DNA of 45,446 bases, from positions 1 through 45,446 of IMG/VR virus record IMGVR_UViG_3300048065_000509; one strand, written 5' to 3'. Shown one piece after another: positions 6,557 to 14,349 of the stretch (its first letter is position 1; the number at the start of each line of letters is the position of its first letter). The notes under the pieces are model-generated. The model saw nothing but the letters and a program-made list of their open reading frames with translations. It was not told the origin of the DNA and made no database searches. The stretch is from a virus. Position numbers and translations under genes: made by a program.

Positions 6557-8124
6557 AGAATGAGTTCGTAGAACATATTCCATGCCAACAGTGTGGTTCA
6601 TCAGATGCAAATAGCTTGTACTCAGATGGCCACACCTTTTGTTTCAGATGTCATACAAGAACGTATGGCGACAATACCACTCACAATCATCACGTGTCTA
6701 ATGTTCAACTACAAGGATCAGCCAGACGGCTGCAATCAAGAGGAATTTCTGAACGAACCTGTGAACTCTTTAAAACCTACAAAGATGGAGAGATCCTACG
6801 CCACTATTATTTCGACAGTTCTGGAAAGGCTGTCGGAGCAAAAGTAAGGACAAAGGACAAGGAGTTTCGCTGTGAAGGAGAGGTAAATAGCCTCTTTGGA
6901 ATGCAAAACTTTAGGCACAAGACAGCTAAAGATCAAAAGCTAATCATTGTCGAAGGAGAGATGGACGCAATGTCCGTCTATGAATGTCAACCTTGGCCTG
7001 TTGTTTCAATACCAAATGGAGCAGCAGCAGCTAAGAAAGCTATTCAAAGAAACTACGAATGGATCAATCATTACGACAAGATTGTACTATTCTTTGACAA
7101 CGATGATGCAGGTCAGAAGGCCGCAAATGAAGCCGCTGGTGTACTACCACCTGGCAAAGTATTTATAGGCTTTCTAGACGATTACAAAGACGCCTCAGAG
7201 GCATTACAGGCTGGAGATACAGAAGCAGTACGACAAGTATTGAACTTCAATCATAAACAATACCAACCTGATGGCATTGTCGATGCCAAAACACTCCTTG
7301 ACTTAATTACAACACCAACACCACCATCAGATCATGACTACCCCTTTCAAGGATTACAAGGAAAGTTACACGGGATCCGGTATGGGGAGCTTGTCACAAT
7401 TACTGCGGGCTCTGGAATCGGAAAGAGCTCCTTCTGTCGTGCAATCGCAACTCACCTTCTTGATAAAGGAGAACGGGTCGGTTACTTGGCACTTGAAGAA
7501 TCCATGCGTCGTACATCTCTCGGGCTTATGTCCGTCGCCAGCGGTAGATCTCTACACCTCGGTGAGCAACAACGAAGCGAGCTAACAGAGATCTTTGACA
7601 AGACAATAGCTAAATGGAATCTACATCTCTTTGATGGATTTGGTAGCTATGACCCTGACCATATCTACAACCGCATTGAATACATGGCGGCTGGCTTAGA
7701 TACAAAGGTCATCTTCCTTGATCACTTATCAATCTTACTTAGTGGACTTGAAGGGGATGAGCGTCGCATGATCGACGCAACAATGACCAAGCTTCGCTCA
7801 CTTGTTGAACGAACTGGTATCGCATTATTCCTTGTATGTCATACAACAACACCCCCTAATGGACAATCACATGAAGAAGGAGGAAGAGTACAGCTGCGCT
7901 CTCTTAGAGGATCCAGAAGCGTGGGCCAATTGTCAGATAGCGTCATTGCGCTCGAGAGAGATCAGCAGAGCGGATCTGAACGAGATGCTACGACAGTGCG
8001 AGTCCTTAAAAATCGCTATTCAGGTGAGGTTGGCGAAGCATGCCTACTGAACTACGACCTTAATACTTGTAAATTTAATGAATCAGCAATCGAAAAAGAG
8101 TTCGACGCAACTACCGATTTCTAA
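6544..8124 (+). CDS. Primase-helicase (gp4-like)
   Basis: This 526-residue replicative protein primes and unwinds DNA. A four-cysteine zinc module is at the N-terminus (CQQC ... CFRC). The TOPRIM primase core has EGEMD near residue 136 and FFDNDDAG near 185. The helicase has Walker A GSGIGKSS near 289, Walker B IFLDHLS near 391, VCHTTTP, and the arginine-finger region RGSRSVGQLSD. The tail ends DATTDF, like the SSB acidic-aromatic tail. ATG 6544 was chosen because it precedes the zinc module and overlaps the upstream gene. Confidence 0.95.
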   Translation: MVHVENEFVEHIPCQQCGSSDANSLYSDGHTFCFRCHTRTYGDNTTHNHHVSNVQLQGSARRLQSRGISERTCELFKTYKDGEILRHYYFDSSGKAVGAKVRTKDKEFRCEGEVNSLFGMQNFRHKTAKDQKLIIVEGEMDAMSVYECQPWPVVSIPNGAAAAKKAIQRNYEWINHYDKIVLFFDNDDAGQKAANEAAGVLPPGKVFIGFLDDYKDASEALQAGDTEAVRQVLNFNHKQYQPDGIVDAKTLLDLITTPTPPSDHDYPFQGLQGKLHGIRYGELVTITAGSGIGKSSFCRAIATHLLDKGERVGYLALEESMRRTSLGLMSVASGRSLHLGEQQRSELTEIFDKTIAKWNLHLFDGFGSYDPDHIYNRIEYMAAGLDTKVIFLDHLSILLSGLEGDERRMIDATMTKLRSLVERTGIALFLVCHTTTPPNGQSHEEGGRVQLRSLRGSRSVGQLSDSVIALERDQQSGSERDATTVRVLKNRYSGEVGEACLLNYDLNTCKFNESAIEKEFDATTDF

Positions 8125-8233
8125 ACCTAATCCACCTACGGCTGAAGCAATTCAACGTGCACAGTTTGTAGATAAAACATACATCTGGAAAAATGCTGGT
8201 ATTCGACCTGGAGACAGACGGACTACTAAATGA
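8078..8233 (+). CDS. Putative overlapping small protein (51 aa)
   Basis: This ORF starts in the end of the helicase gene and ends within the exonuclease ORF, covering an otherwise unexplained 68-base gap. The product is basic and proline-rich at first (QLPISKPNPPTAEAIQRAQF) and ends GDRRTTK. No family is recognised, and overlap with both neighbours means it may be spurious. Confidence 0.35.
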   Translation: MNQQSKKSSTQLPISKPNPPTAEAIQRAQFVDKTYIWKNAGIRPGDRRTTK

Positions 8234-8708
8234 TCTTACCAAGATCCACTGCCTTGTTATTTATGACAGCGATACTGACACGACCATTGTGTACAACGAT
8301 CAAGGCAACGAAGAACCGATTGTTCGAGGGGTACAACGTTTAGAAGATGCTGATGTAATCGTTGGCCATAACATCATTGGCTTTGATATACCAGCAATCA
8401 GACGAATCTACCCATGGTTCATGCCAACTGCTTTTGTATTAGACACCTTATTGTTGTCACGTCTGTATCACACAGACATCCTTGAGATTGATAAGAAGAG
8501 AGGCGTATCAAACATGCCGCTTCAAACATACGGACGACACAGCCTTGAGTCATACGGCTACAGGTTAGGTGAATACAAAGGTGAGTTTGGCAAGACAACA
8601 GACTGGCAAGACTGGTCTCCAGAAATGGAAACGTATTGCTGTCAAGACGTAAAAGTAACCACCAAATTATGCGACCACTTTCAAAAATACCTGAGTGGGT
8701 ACGACTAG
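8193..8708 (+). CDS. DNA polymerase 3'-5' exonuclease part (split gp5)
   Basis: The 171 residues match only the proofreading domain of T7-type family A polymerase. Exo I is VFDLETDG (DxE), Exo II is VGHNIIGFDIP, Exo III is YCCQDVKVT (YxxxD). The ORF ends SGYD where the homologous protein would continue into the polymerase domain. The polymerase domain follows at once in the -1 frame, and an A5 run (CAAAAAT, about 8681-8687) lies in the overlap. The parts may be separate subunits, a programmed -1 frameshift fusion, or the result of a lost A. Confidence 0.9.
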   Translation: MLVFDLETDGLLNDLTKIHCLVIYDSDTDTTIVYNDQGNEEPIVRGVQRLEDADVIVGHNIIGFDIPAIRRIYPWFMPTAFVLDTLLLSRLYHTDILEIDKKRGVSNMPLQTYGRHSLESYGYRLGEYKGEFGKTTDWQDWSPEMETYCCQDVKVTTKLCDHFQKYLSGYD

Positions 8709-9949
8709 AGCACGAAGTTGCTCAATTATTAACTGAACAAGAACTACATGGATGGTACTTTGATGAACATGCTGCATGGAAACTTGCATCAACTCTCAGA
8801 AAAGAGCTTGAGCAAACTTGTCAACTACTACGTGACAGGCACCCTTTCGTTGCGGGATCAATATTTACTCCTAAGCGAAATAATCGGACCCAAGGCTATG
8901 TCGCTGGCGCTGAAAGTACCCGCTTAAAAGAAACAAATCCCACATCACGAGATCATATTTCATGGATTTTGCAAACGTTCCATGGCTGGAAGCCGACACA
9001 ACTGACAGCTACTGGGAAGCCGATTATCGACGAGATTGTACTGAAGGAGATTGTTGCGTCCGGTGGACCAGCGATTGCTTTGGATTTTCTGAAATGTCTA
9101 GATATTACGAAGAGCTTGGGGATGATCTCCGAAGGCACCAACGCATGGCTCAAGCTATGTACGACTGCTAGTCGGATACATCACCATTGTTCAGTTGCAA
9201 CAAACACGCACAGATGTGCACACCGTAAACCAAACTTAGGCCAGACAAAAAGTGACCCTGAATTTAGAAAACTATTCCAAGCATCCCCTGGTCAAATTAT
9301 GGTGGGTGCCGATCTTAGCGGGATTGAGTTACGCATGCTCGCCCATTACCTTGGACGTTGGTCTTCCGAATTTGGAGATACCCTCCTTACCGGAGACATC
9401 CATCAAGTCAATGCCGATCGAGTTGGAGTCAGTAGGCGACAAATCAAAACCATTAGCTATGCCTTCATCTATGGGGCAGGGAATGAAAAAATCGGTTATT
9501 CCTACGACCCCCTTCTAAGCAGTGCCAAAGCTAAGAAGAAAGGTAAGGAAATTAGAGAAGCATTCGTTTCTGCTATTGATGGACTTGCGGAACTATTGGA
9601 AGCAATCAAAGAGAAAAGTAAAGAGGGTTATATCCGCTCTATTGATGGACGACACATCAAAGTAGATAGTCCACACAAAGCATTGAACTACTTGCTGCAA
9701 TCAGGAGCTGGTGTCATTGCAAAACGATGGATGACCATCAATCACACTCACATTCAAGAACTAGGGTTGTGTGCATCACAACTAGCATTTATACATGACG
9801 AACTACAATTCGAGTGTCACCAAGACCACGCACAAGATTTATCAGCATCCCTGGTACTTAGCAGTGCAGAAGCTGGTGAATACTACAAACTCAGAGTCCC
9901 AATCACAGCAGAAGCCAAAATCGGAGCCAATTGGGCGGAGGTGCATTGA
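8669..9949 (+). CDS. Family A DNA polymerase, polymerase domain (split gp5)
   Basis: The product is 426 residues from ATG 8669. Motif A is GADLSGIELRMLAHYLG, motif B RRQIKTISYAFIYGAG, motif C FIHDELQF. In motif B the residue equivalent to E. coli Pol I Phe762 / T7 Tyr526 is Tyr, a form associated with virulent phages. The protein lacks its own exonuclease, which is in the overlapping upstream ORF. ATG 8669 lies 40 bases inside that ORF. The TGA overlaps the next ATG, with a GGCGGAGG ribosome site for the exonuclease gene inside the last codons. Confidence 0.93.
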   Translation: MRPLSKIPEWVRLEHEVAQLLTEQELHGWYFDEHAAWKLASTLRKELEQTCQLLRDRHPFVAGSIFTPKRNNRTQGYVAGAESTRLKETNPTSRDHISWILQTFHGWKPTQLTATGKPIIDEIVLKEIVASGGPAIALDFLKCLDITKSLGMISEGTNAWLKLCTTASRIHHHCSVATNTHRCAHRKPNLGQTKSDPEFRKLFQASPGQIMVGADLSGIELRMLAHYLGRWSSEFGDTLLTGDIHQVNADRVGVSRRQIKTISYAFIYGAGNEKIGYSYDPLLSSAKAKKKGKEIREAFVSAIDGLAELLEAIKEKSKEGYIRSIDGRHIKVDSPHKALNYLLQSGAGVIAKRWMTINHTHIQELGLCASQLAFIHDELQFECHQDHAQDLSASLVLSSAEAGEYYKLRVPITAEAKIGANWAEVH

Positions 9950-10671
9950 TGAAACTACTCATTGATGCTGATTACATTGTCTACAAGGCATGTGCTGGTG
10001 CTGAAGATGAAATTGATTGGGGTGATGACGTAATTACAGTTGTCAGCCGTTTCTCTGAAGCGATGACAAACGTTGAACGTGATCTTACAAAGATTAAAAG
10101 TGAATTCATGTGGGATACACCTGAAATGATCTTGTTCTTCAGTGACTCTAAGAATTTCAGGAAAAAAATTTACCCGGAATATAAGGGTCATCGAAACAGA
10201 AAGAAGCCCTGTGGCTATCGAAGAGTTATCACAGAATTAGGTAAACGATATGAACTTATCCGCTTACCTGAACTGGAAGCTGACGATGCAATGGGTATCT
10301 ATGCAACAGAACATCCTGGCAACATCATTGTCTCGCCTGACAAGGATATGCGCCAAATCCCTGGCAAGTTATACGACATGAAAGAGACAGTCACTATTGA
10401 ACCCGAAGAGGGTAGACAGTGGCATCTGATTCAGACGTTAGCTGGTGATCAGACTGATGGATACGGTGGCTGCCCTGGCATAGGTGTCAAGCGTGCTGTA
10501 GCTATGTTTGAAGCGGATGGTTACAACTGGGATGTTGTAGTCAAAGCATTTAAAGCCAAAGAACTTGGTGAAGAAGTAGCTCTTATGAATGCACAGCTTG
10601 CAAAGATACTTACTAACAAAGAATACGATGGACAAGTCATTCCCTGGCATCCCGCCACCACCAATAACTGA
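9949..10671 (+). CDS. 5'-3' exonuclease (gp6-like, FEN/PIN family)
   Basis: The 240-residue nuclease begins MKLLIDADYIVYKA with the first metal-binding Asp. It continues with a basic region (KKIYPEYKGHRNRKK), ELEADDAMGI with an acidic metal cluster, VSPDKDMRQIPG, and the H3TH-like GDQTDGYGGCPGIGVKRA. In T7-like phages it removes primers and degrades host DNA. ATG 9949 overlaps the polymerase stop and has a strong GGCGGAGG upstream. Its 3' end overlaps the following small gene by 44 bases. Confidence 0.93.
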   Translation: MKLLIDADYIVYKACAGAEDEIDWGDDVITVVSRFSEAMTNVERDLTKIKSEFMWDTPEMILFFSDSKNFRKKIYPEYKGHRNRKKPCGYRRVITELGKRYELIRLPELEADDAMGIYATEHPGNIIVSPDKDMRQIPGKLYDMKETVTIEPEEGRQWHLIQTLAGDQTDGYGGCPGIGVKRAVAMFEADGYNWDVVVKAFKAKELGEEVALMNAQLAKILTNKEYDGQVIPWHPATTNN

Positions 10672-10891
10672 ACTAACGATGGAGCAAGAATTTAAGCTCC
10701 GTCGAATGGATGATCTACTACCTGAAGCAGACAAGGCAGACATCATTACTTTACTGATGGCATTACAACATCAAAACTTCTGCCTTTGCAATACCGTAAG
10801 CAACTTAGTACAACAATGGCCCACTTCTCACCCGCCTACTACACAAGAGGTTCCATGGAAACGTGGGACTTTATACGAGACCAAGGATTAA
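10628..10891 (+). CDS. Small protein resembling NblA (phycobilisome-degradation adaptor)
   Basis: The 87-residue product has a middle segment LTMEQEFKLRRMDDLL followed, after a short linker, by a helix DKADIITLLMALQHQNFCL. This is the two-helix layout of cyanobacterial NblA, whose first helix typically reads L(S/T)LEQEFKLR. NblA brings phycobilisomes to Clp protease, and nblA is known in several marine cyanophage groups. Here the N-terminus (proline-rich PGIPPPP) and C-terminus extend beyond the usual ~60 residues. ATG 10628 lies inside the exonuclease gene. The call rests on visual pattern only; otherwise it is a conserved hypothetical. Confidence 0.45.
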   Translation: MDKSFPGIPPPPITELTMEQEFKLRRMDDLLPEADKADIITLLMALQHQNFCLCNTVSNLVQQWPTSHPPTTQEVPWKRGTLYETKD

Positions 10892-11097
10892 ACTACCACC
10901 TTGGTTGTGCTCTTAAATATATTGTCCGTGCTGGTCATAAAGACAGCAAAGAGCAGGACTTAAAGAAAGCTATCCACTACCTAGAAAATGAACTCTTACA
11001 TTCACACCAGTCTCCTAGATCAAGCGGAGGAATTTCGTCAAGCTTACTCTTTGGAGACGGGGAGGAATCAGAAGTCAATACAGAAGGCATTGATTGA
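10816..11097 (+). CDS. DUF3310-type protein (putative nucleotide kinase-like)
   Basis: The core METWDFIRDQGLNYHLGCAL followed by KYIVRAGHK...DLKKAIHYLENEL is the signature of the DUF3310/SaV family, small phage proteins predicted to bind nucleotides. The 93-residue product overlaps the previous gene by 76 bases and the next by 110. The overlapped tail (SPRSSGGISSSLLF) looks non-conserved. ATG 10816 is chosen; ATG 10855, directly before the core, is also possible. Confidence 0.7.
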   Translation: MAHFSPAYYTRGSMETWDFIRDQGLNYHLGCALKYIVRAGHKDSKEQDLKKAIHYLENELLHSHQSPRSSGGISSSLLFGDGEESEVNTEGID

Positions 11098-11353
11098 TGA
11101 GGAGTGGAGTGAATTCCACGAGGCATATCACTTTAAGGAAGCAGACGAACAACTAAAAGAACTAGCTGATCTTGTATATGTCTGCTATCAGATGGCAGCT
11201 AGTCAGGAATGGGATCTCGATGAAGCAATGCATCGTGTCCACAAATCAAACATGTCGAAGCTCGGAGAAGACGGTAAGCCCATCTACAGAGCGGACGGGA
11301 AGGTTCTCAAAGGACCTAATTATAAAACACCAACACTTACTGATCTTATTTAA
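10988..11353 (+). CDS. MazG/HisE-like all-alpha NTP pyrophosphohydrolase
   Basis: The 121-residue protein has the acidic helix pairs of this superfamily: ALIDEEWSEFHEA then LKELADLVYVCYQMA, followed by HRVHKSNMSKL and GKVLKGPNYKTP, the usual ending of the phage version. It would hydrolyse nucleoside triphosphates, in cyanophages possibly (p)ppGpp-like or dNTP species. Position just before ribonucleotide reductase fits nucleotide-pool control. Its start overlaps the DUF3310 gene. Confidence 0.8.
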   Translation: MNSYIHTSLLDQAEEFRQAYSLETGRNQKSIQKALIDEEWSEFHEAYHFKEADEQLKELADLVYVCYQMAASQEWDLDEAMHRVHKSNMSKLGEDGKPIYRADGKVLKGPNYKTPTLTDLI

Positions 11354-11356
11354 TCA

Positions 11357-12727
11357 ATGACCACCTCACTTATCTCACGTACTGGACGTGTACAATCTTG
11401 GCTCGACAACCCTGAGTCAAGGCTTCCAGTTAGCTGCACAGTATTTGTAGTACAAGACTCAATGGAGGGTCCTGATGGATTGGAAAAATCGTGGCGCTAT
11501 GTATCATTTGGCCTACGTCATGGAGCAGGAGTTGCGGTCCACTTGTCGGAACTGCGACCCCGCGGTCAAGAAAATGGAAAAGGATTGGTTGCATCTGGAC
11601 CAGTATCTTTCGCGAGAATCTACTCAACGTTAAATGAAGTATTAAGGAGGGGTGGTGTATACAAAAACGGTGCTGTGGTGTGTCACCTGGATCTCAACCA
11701 CGCTGATGCTCTTGAGTTCATTACTACACCACGCTCAGAGTTGCCATGGATCAAACGATGCATCAACATCACAGATGAATGGTGGCAGGATTGTACGTTT
11801 AAGGAACAAGTCTTATTCGGAATCAAGTCAGGTGACATCTGGTTAAACAAATTAAGGTATGACAAAAATGGAGAAAGAATCAGAGGGAACGTATGCCTTG
11901 AGGTGTACTTGCCAAGCCGAGGCACCTGTCTCTTGCAGCATGTCAATCTCGGTGCCTGTGAATTTGACGACATTCCAAGAGCTTTCTCTGAAGGGATGTC
12001 AGAATTGTGCGAACTCCATGGTCGAACTGGCGTTGGCAATTCAGGAGAATATCTCCCAAGTGAAACAGACAGACAAGTCGGACTGGGAGTACTCGGCCTC
12101 GCAAATCTCTTACGGCGGTACGGTGTAACGTATGAACAGTTTGGTGAAGGGCTTCGCTGCTTAAATAGCGGTGAAGTAATCCGTACACCAGCATATGAAC
12201 TAGCAGTACAGCTGAAGCTAGGCATCAGCCTTGCAGCACGTATTGCTAAGACGAACAAGATGGATAGGGCGTTTGCAATTGCCCCTACTGCATCGTGTAG
12301 CTACAGATCAAAAGATCTCGATGGCTTCACATCTACCCCTGAAATTGCACCACCTATCAGCCGTACTGTTGACCGTGATAGCGGTACGTTCGGCGTACAA
12401 ACATATAATTACGGTGATGTTGAGATTGCATCAGAAGTTGGTTGGGATGCCTACAAGGCAGTCGCTGATGGACTGATGACATTGCTCAATAACACAGGGC
12501 TTCTTCATGGATATAGCTTTAACTCTTGGAGTGACGTTGTAACCTACGACAATGAATTCGTGGAAGAGTGGCTACGGTCCCCGCAAACTAGCCTCTATTA
12601 CTCGCTCCAAGTCATGAGCGATACACAAGATAAAACTAATGCATATGCTGCATTGGATGAGTCAGAAGTGGACAGCTATTTAGAGGACATTTTAAATGAA
12701 GAACTTCAATGTGATTGTCAAGAATGA
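11357..12727 (+). CDS. nrdA: Ribonucleotide reductase class I alpha subunit, minimal (NrdA-like)
   Basis: The 456-residue catalytic subunit reduces ribonucleotides to deoxyribonucleotides. C27 (LPVSCTV) and C191 (GTCLLQ) fit the active-site thiol pair. N178-x-C180-x-E182 (NVCLE) is the catalytic loop, PTASCSYRS the phosphate-binding loop, and C452-x-C454 the C-terminal redox pair. There is no N-terminal ATP-cone and the protein is far shorter than E. coli NrdA (761), matching the cyanopodovirus type long mislabelled class II. The beta gene overlaps its stop (ATGA), which supports class I. Confidence 0.9.
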   Translation: MTTSLISRTGRVQSWLDNPESRLPVSCTVFVVQDSMEGPDGLEKSWRYVSFGLRHGAGVAVHLSELRPRGQENGKGLVASGPVSFARIYSTLNEVLRRGGVYKNGAVVCHLDLNHADALEFITTPRSELPWIKRCINITDEWWQDCTFKEQVLFGIKSGDIWLNKLRYDKNGERIRGNVCLEVYLPSRGTCLLQHVNLGACEFDDIPRAFSEGMSELCELHGRTGVGNSGEYLPSETDRQVGLGVLGLANLLRRYGVTYEQFGEGLRCLNSGEVIRTPAYELAVQLKLGISLAARIAKTNKMDRAFAIAPTASCSYRSKDLDGFTSTPEIAPPISRTVDRDSGTFGVQTYNYGDVEIASEVGWDAYKAVADGLMTLLNNTGLLHGYSFNSWSDVVTYDNEFVEEWLRSPQTSLYYSLQVMSDTQDKTNAYAALDESEVDSYLEDILNEELQCDCQE

Positions 12728-13437
12728 ATCCTTATCAGAAACTACTAAACCGGAAACGGAAATGGACGCCAGTACAAACAACTGCTGGTACATGCAAGGA
12801 GGGTGCTCACGAAACATTGCTCCGTGCCCTTGCCTTAAGACATATGGAACTGCCTGTGGGAGATTTTATCCGTGATGCATTGGTTACCGACGTACCAGAA
12901 TCATCGCGGGAAATTTTACAGTCAAACATCAAAGACGAAGAGAACCACGACCTGGCACTTGGTTACATTGCCAATGCTTACGGGGTTGATCAAAAGGCTG
13001 AAGCTGAAGCGTTACGGTTACGTGATGCTTGGACAGCGCATCCGGATCATACGATCCTCAAAGCGATGGTTGCCGAGCGTGCAATTTTCTTCGTTCTTTT
13101 ACCATTGCTTCGCGCTAATGGTGACAGTGGAATGCGTACCGTGAGTGCTGACATCAGCCGTGATGAGCAGATCCACGTTGCAACTAACTCAATTGTATGT
13201 AGAGAACTAGGACTAGAGGTTTCTCCAAGCCTGGACAAACTACGTAAAGCCACAATCAACTGGGTTATGCAACCACTCGGTAGTAATACCGATAAATATT
13301 TAGACAAAAAATTTTGGCTGGATTCTAGTGACAATTTGATGTATCAAGGCAAAGCTCCTGAGCTTTCCTTTACTAAGTCTGCACGGATGCCAGCATTCTT
13401 TGAACATAGTAATGTCAACCTCCCTCAGTATGCTTGA
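12724..13437 (+). CDS. nrdB: Ribonucleotide reductase class I beta subunit (NrdB-like)
   Basis: The 237-residue ferritin-like protein has the carboxylate/His set of class I beta subunits: a first acidic ligand near E30, E72-x-x-H75 (DEENHD), E118 (VAERAIFF) and E148-x-x-H151 (DEQIH). The residue four after H75, where E. coli carries the radical Tyr122, is Leu79. The radical or metal-oxidant chemistry must therefore differ. Reannotation of the P-SSP7 homologue established this gene type as a divergent class I beta subunit. ATG 12724 overlaps the alpha stop; coupled expression is expected. Confidence 0.82.
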   Translation: MNPYQKLLNRKRKWTPVQTTAGTCKEGAHETLLRALALRHMELPVGDFIRDALVTDVPESSREILQSNIKDEENHDLALGYIANAYGVDQKAEAEALRLRDAWTAHPDHTILKAMVAERAIFFVLLPLLRANGDSGMRTVSADISRDEQIHVATNSIVCRELGLEVSPSLDKLRKATINWVMQPLGSNTDKYLDKKFWLDSSDNLMYQGKAPELSFTKSARMPAFFEHSNVNLPQYA

Positions 13438-13594
13438 GACCGTGGGCATGCAAGCCCGTGGTCTTACACATCAATTAGAAGAAACTTTCCCACCCATTAC
13501 ACCTACACCTGATGATTCAATGGAGAAAATTATGTATCGATCTGGTCAACGTAGTGTCGTTGAGTGGATCATCCGTTATATGGAGGAGAACTGA
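13430..13594 (+). CDS. Conserved hypothetical small protein (54 aa)
   Basis: The 54-residue protein begins MLETVGMQARGLTHQLEETF and has an acidic, proline-containing middle and a helical end (RSVVEWIIRYMEEN). It overlaps nrdB by 8 bases and the next gene by 3, so it is clearly packed into the operon. It sits at the junction between nucleotide metabolism and virion genes. No function is recognised. Confidence 0.65.
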   Translation: MLETVGMQARGLTHQLEETFPPITPTPDDSMEKIMYRSGQRSVVEWIIRYMEEN

Positions 13595-14346
13595 TGGCAA
13601 AAAAAAGTATTAGAAAAATACGGAGACAGCGTGCTTCAAAGAGAGCAGCAGTAGCAAATCAAAGAGAACAAAATAAAAGATATAGTGTTCCACGATCTGC
13701 ATCAATGTCTAAAAATGACAGAAAGGCATTTATTTCTGGAATTTCTAGGGATGGCAAGATTGATAAAAAAGAGGGACAACAAGCTGCGAGTTATGGCATC
13801 GGTCTGCACAAGATTCGCAACCATAACATCAACAATTTTCACAATGCTACCAGAGATTTCAATAGTAATTTGATGGTTCGAAACCGTAATCCTGGTGCAG
13901 ACCCTCCAACATTTTCACCACTCAAATATAAACGTGGTGCTATTGAAGCACAGATGTATGGAGGCGTCCCCAACCGTGACCCCAGAAATACAGATAGAAG
14001 TAATCGGAGAAATAGACGACGGCGCAGGAACAGAAAGAACGGACAAGTGGTAGAGGAAGTGGCACCAACTGTGGAAGAACCAACTGTGGAAGAACCACCA
14101 ATCACTGAGCCAACACCAGAATATGAAATGCAGATGCCTGACGTTAGTGGCGTTGCTGATCAGCTTCAAGATCTAAGAGATGAATTAGCACAGGGTATGC
14201 AAATGCCAGAAGACCCCCGTAACCGTCGTTATGTACTAGGTATTCGTACAAAACGTGGCAAGCGTAATCGGCAGGGGGCACGTGGAACATTCGGTAGAAG
14301 CAGTAAGCGAGTAAAAGGCTTACAAAGTACATCCATAAATCTATAA
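13594..14346 (+). CDS. Basic virion/tail-assembly protein, gp7.3-like
   Basis: The 250-residue protein has Lys/Arg-rich ends and a Pro/Glu-rich middle with a tandem PTVEE repeat (two 15-base copies at 14065-14094). The C-terminus (FGRSSKRVKGLQSTSINL) resembles the KSL.V.RSS..INI ending of T7 gp7.3, and the gene lies directly upstream of the portal gene, as in T7. T7 gp7.3 is only 99 aa, so this version would be expanded. A tail or host-range virion role is inference from position and the C-terminal similarity. Confidence 0.55.
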   Translation: MAKKSIRKIRRQRASKRAAVANQREQNKRYSVPRSASMSKNDRKAFISGISRDGKIDKKEGQQAASYGIGLHKIRNHNINNFHNATRDFNSNLMVRNRNPGADPPTFSPLKYKRGAIEAQMYGGVPNRDPRNTDRSNRRNRRRRRNRKNGQVVEEVAPTVEEPTVEEPPITEPTPEYEMQMPDVSGVADQLQDLRDELAQGMQMPEDPRNRRYVLGIRTKRGKRNRQGARGTFGRSSKRVKGLQSTSINL

Positions 14347-14349
14347 AAA

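Noticed and set aside
11683-12258. 191-codon open frame on the - strand
   Set aside because: It lies wholly inside the well-supported ribonucleotide reductase gene, and the product is of low plausibility (many Ser/Pro/Arg, no motif).
12280-12727. Class II (B12-dependent) ribonucleotide reductase
   Set aside because: A class I beta subunit gene overlaps the 3' end and the C-terminal CxC and layout fit the reannotated class I cyanophage type.
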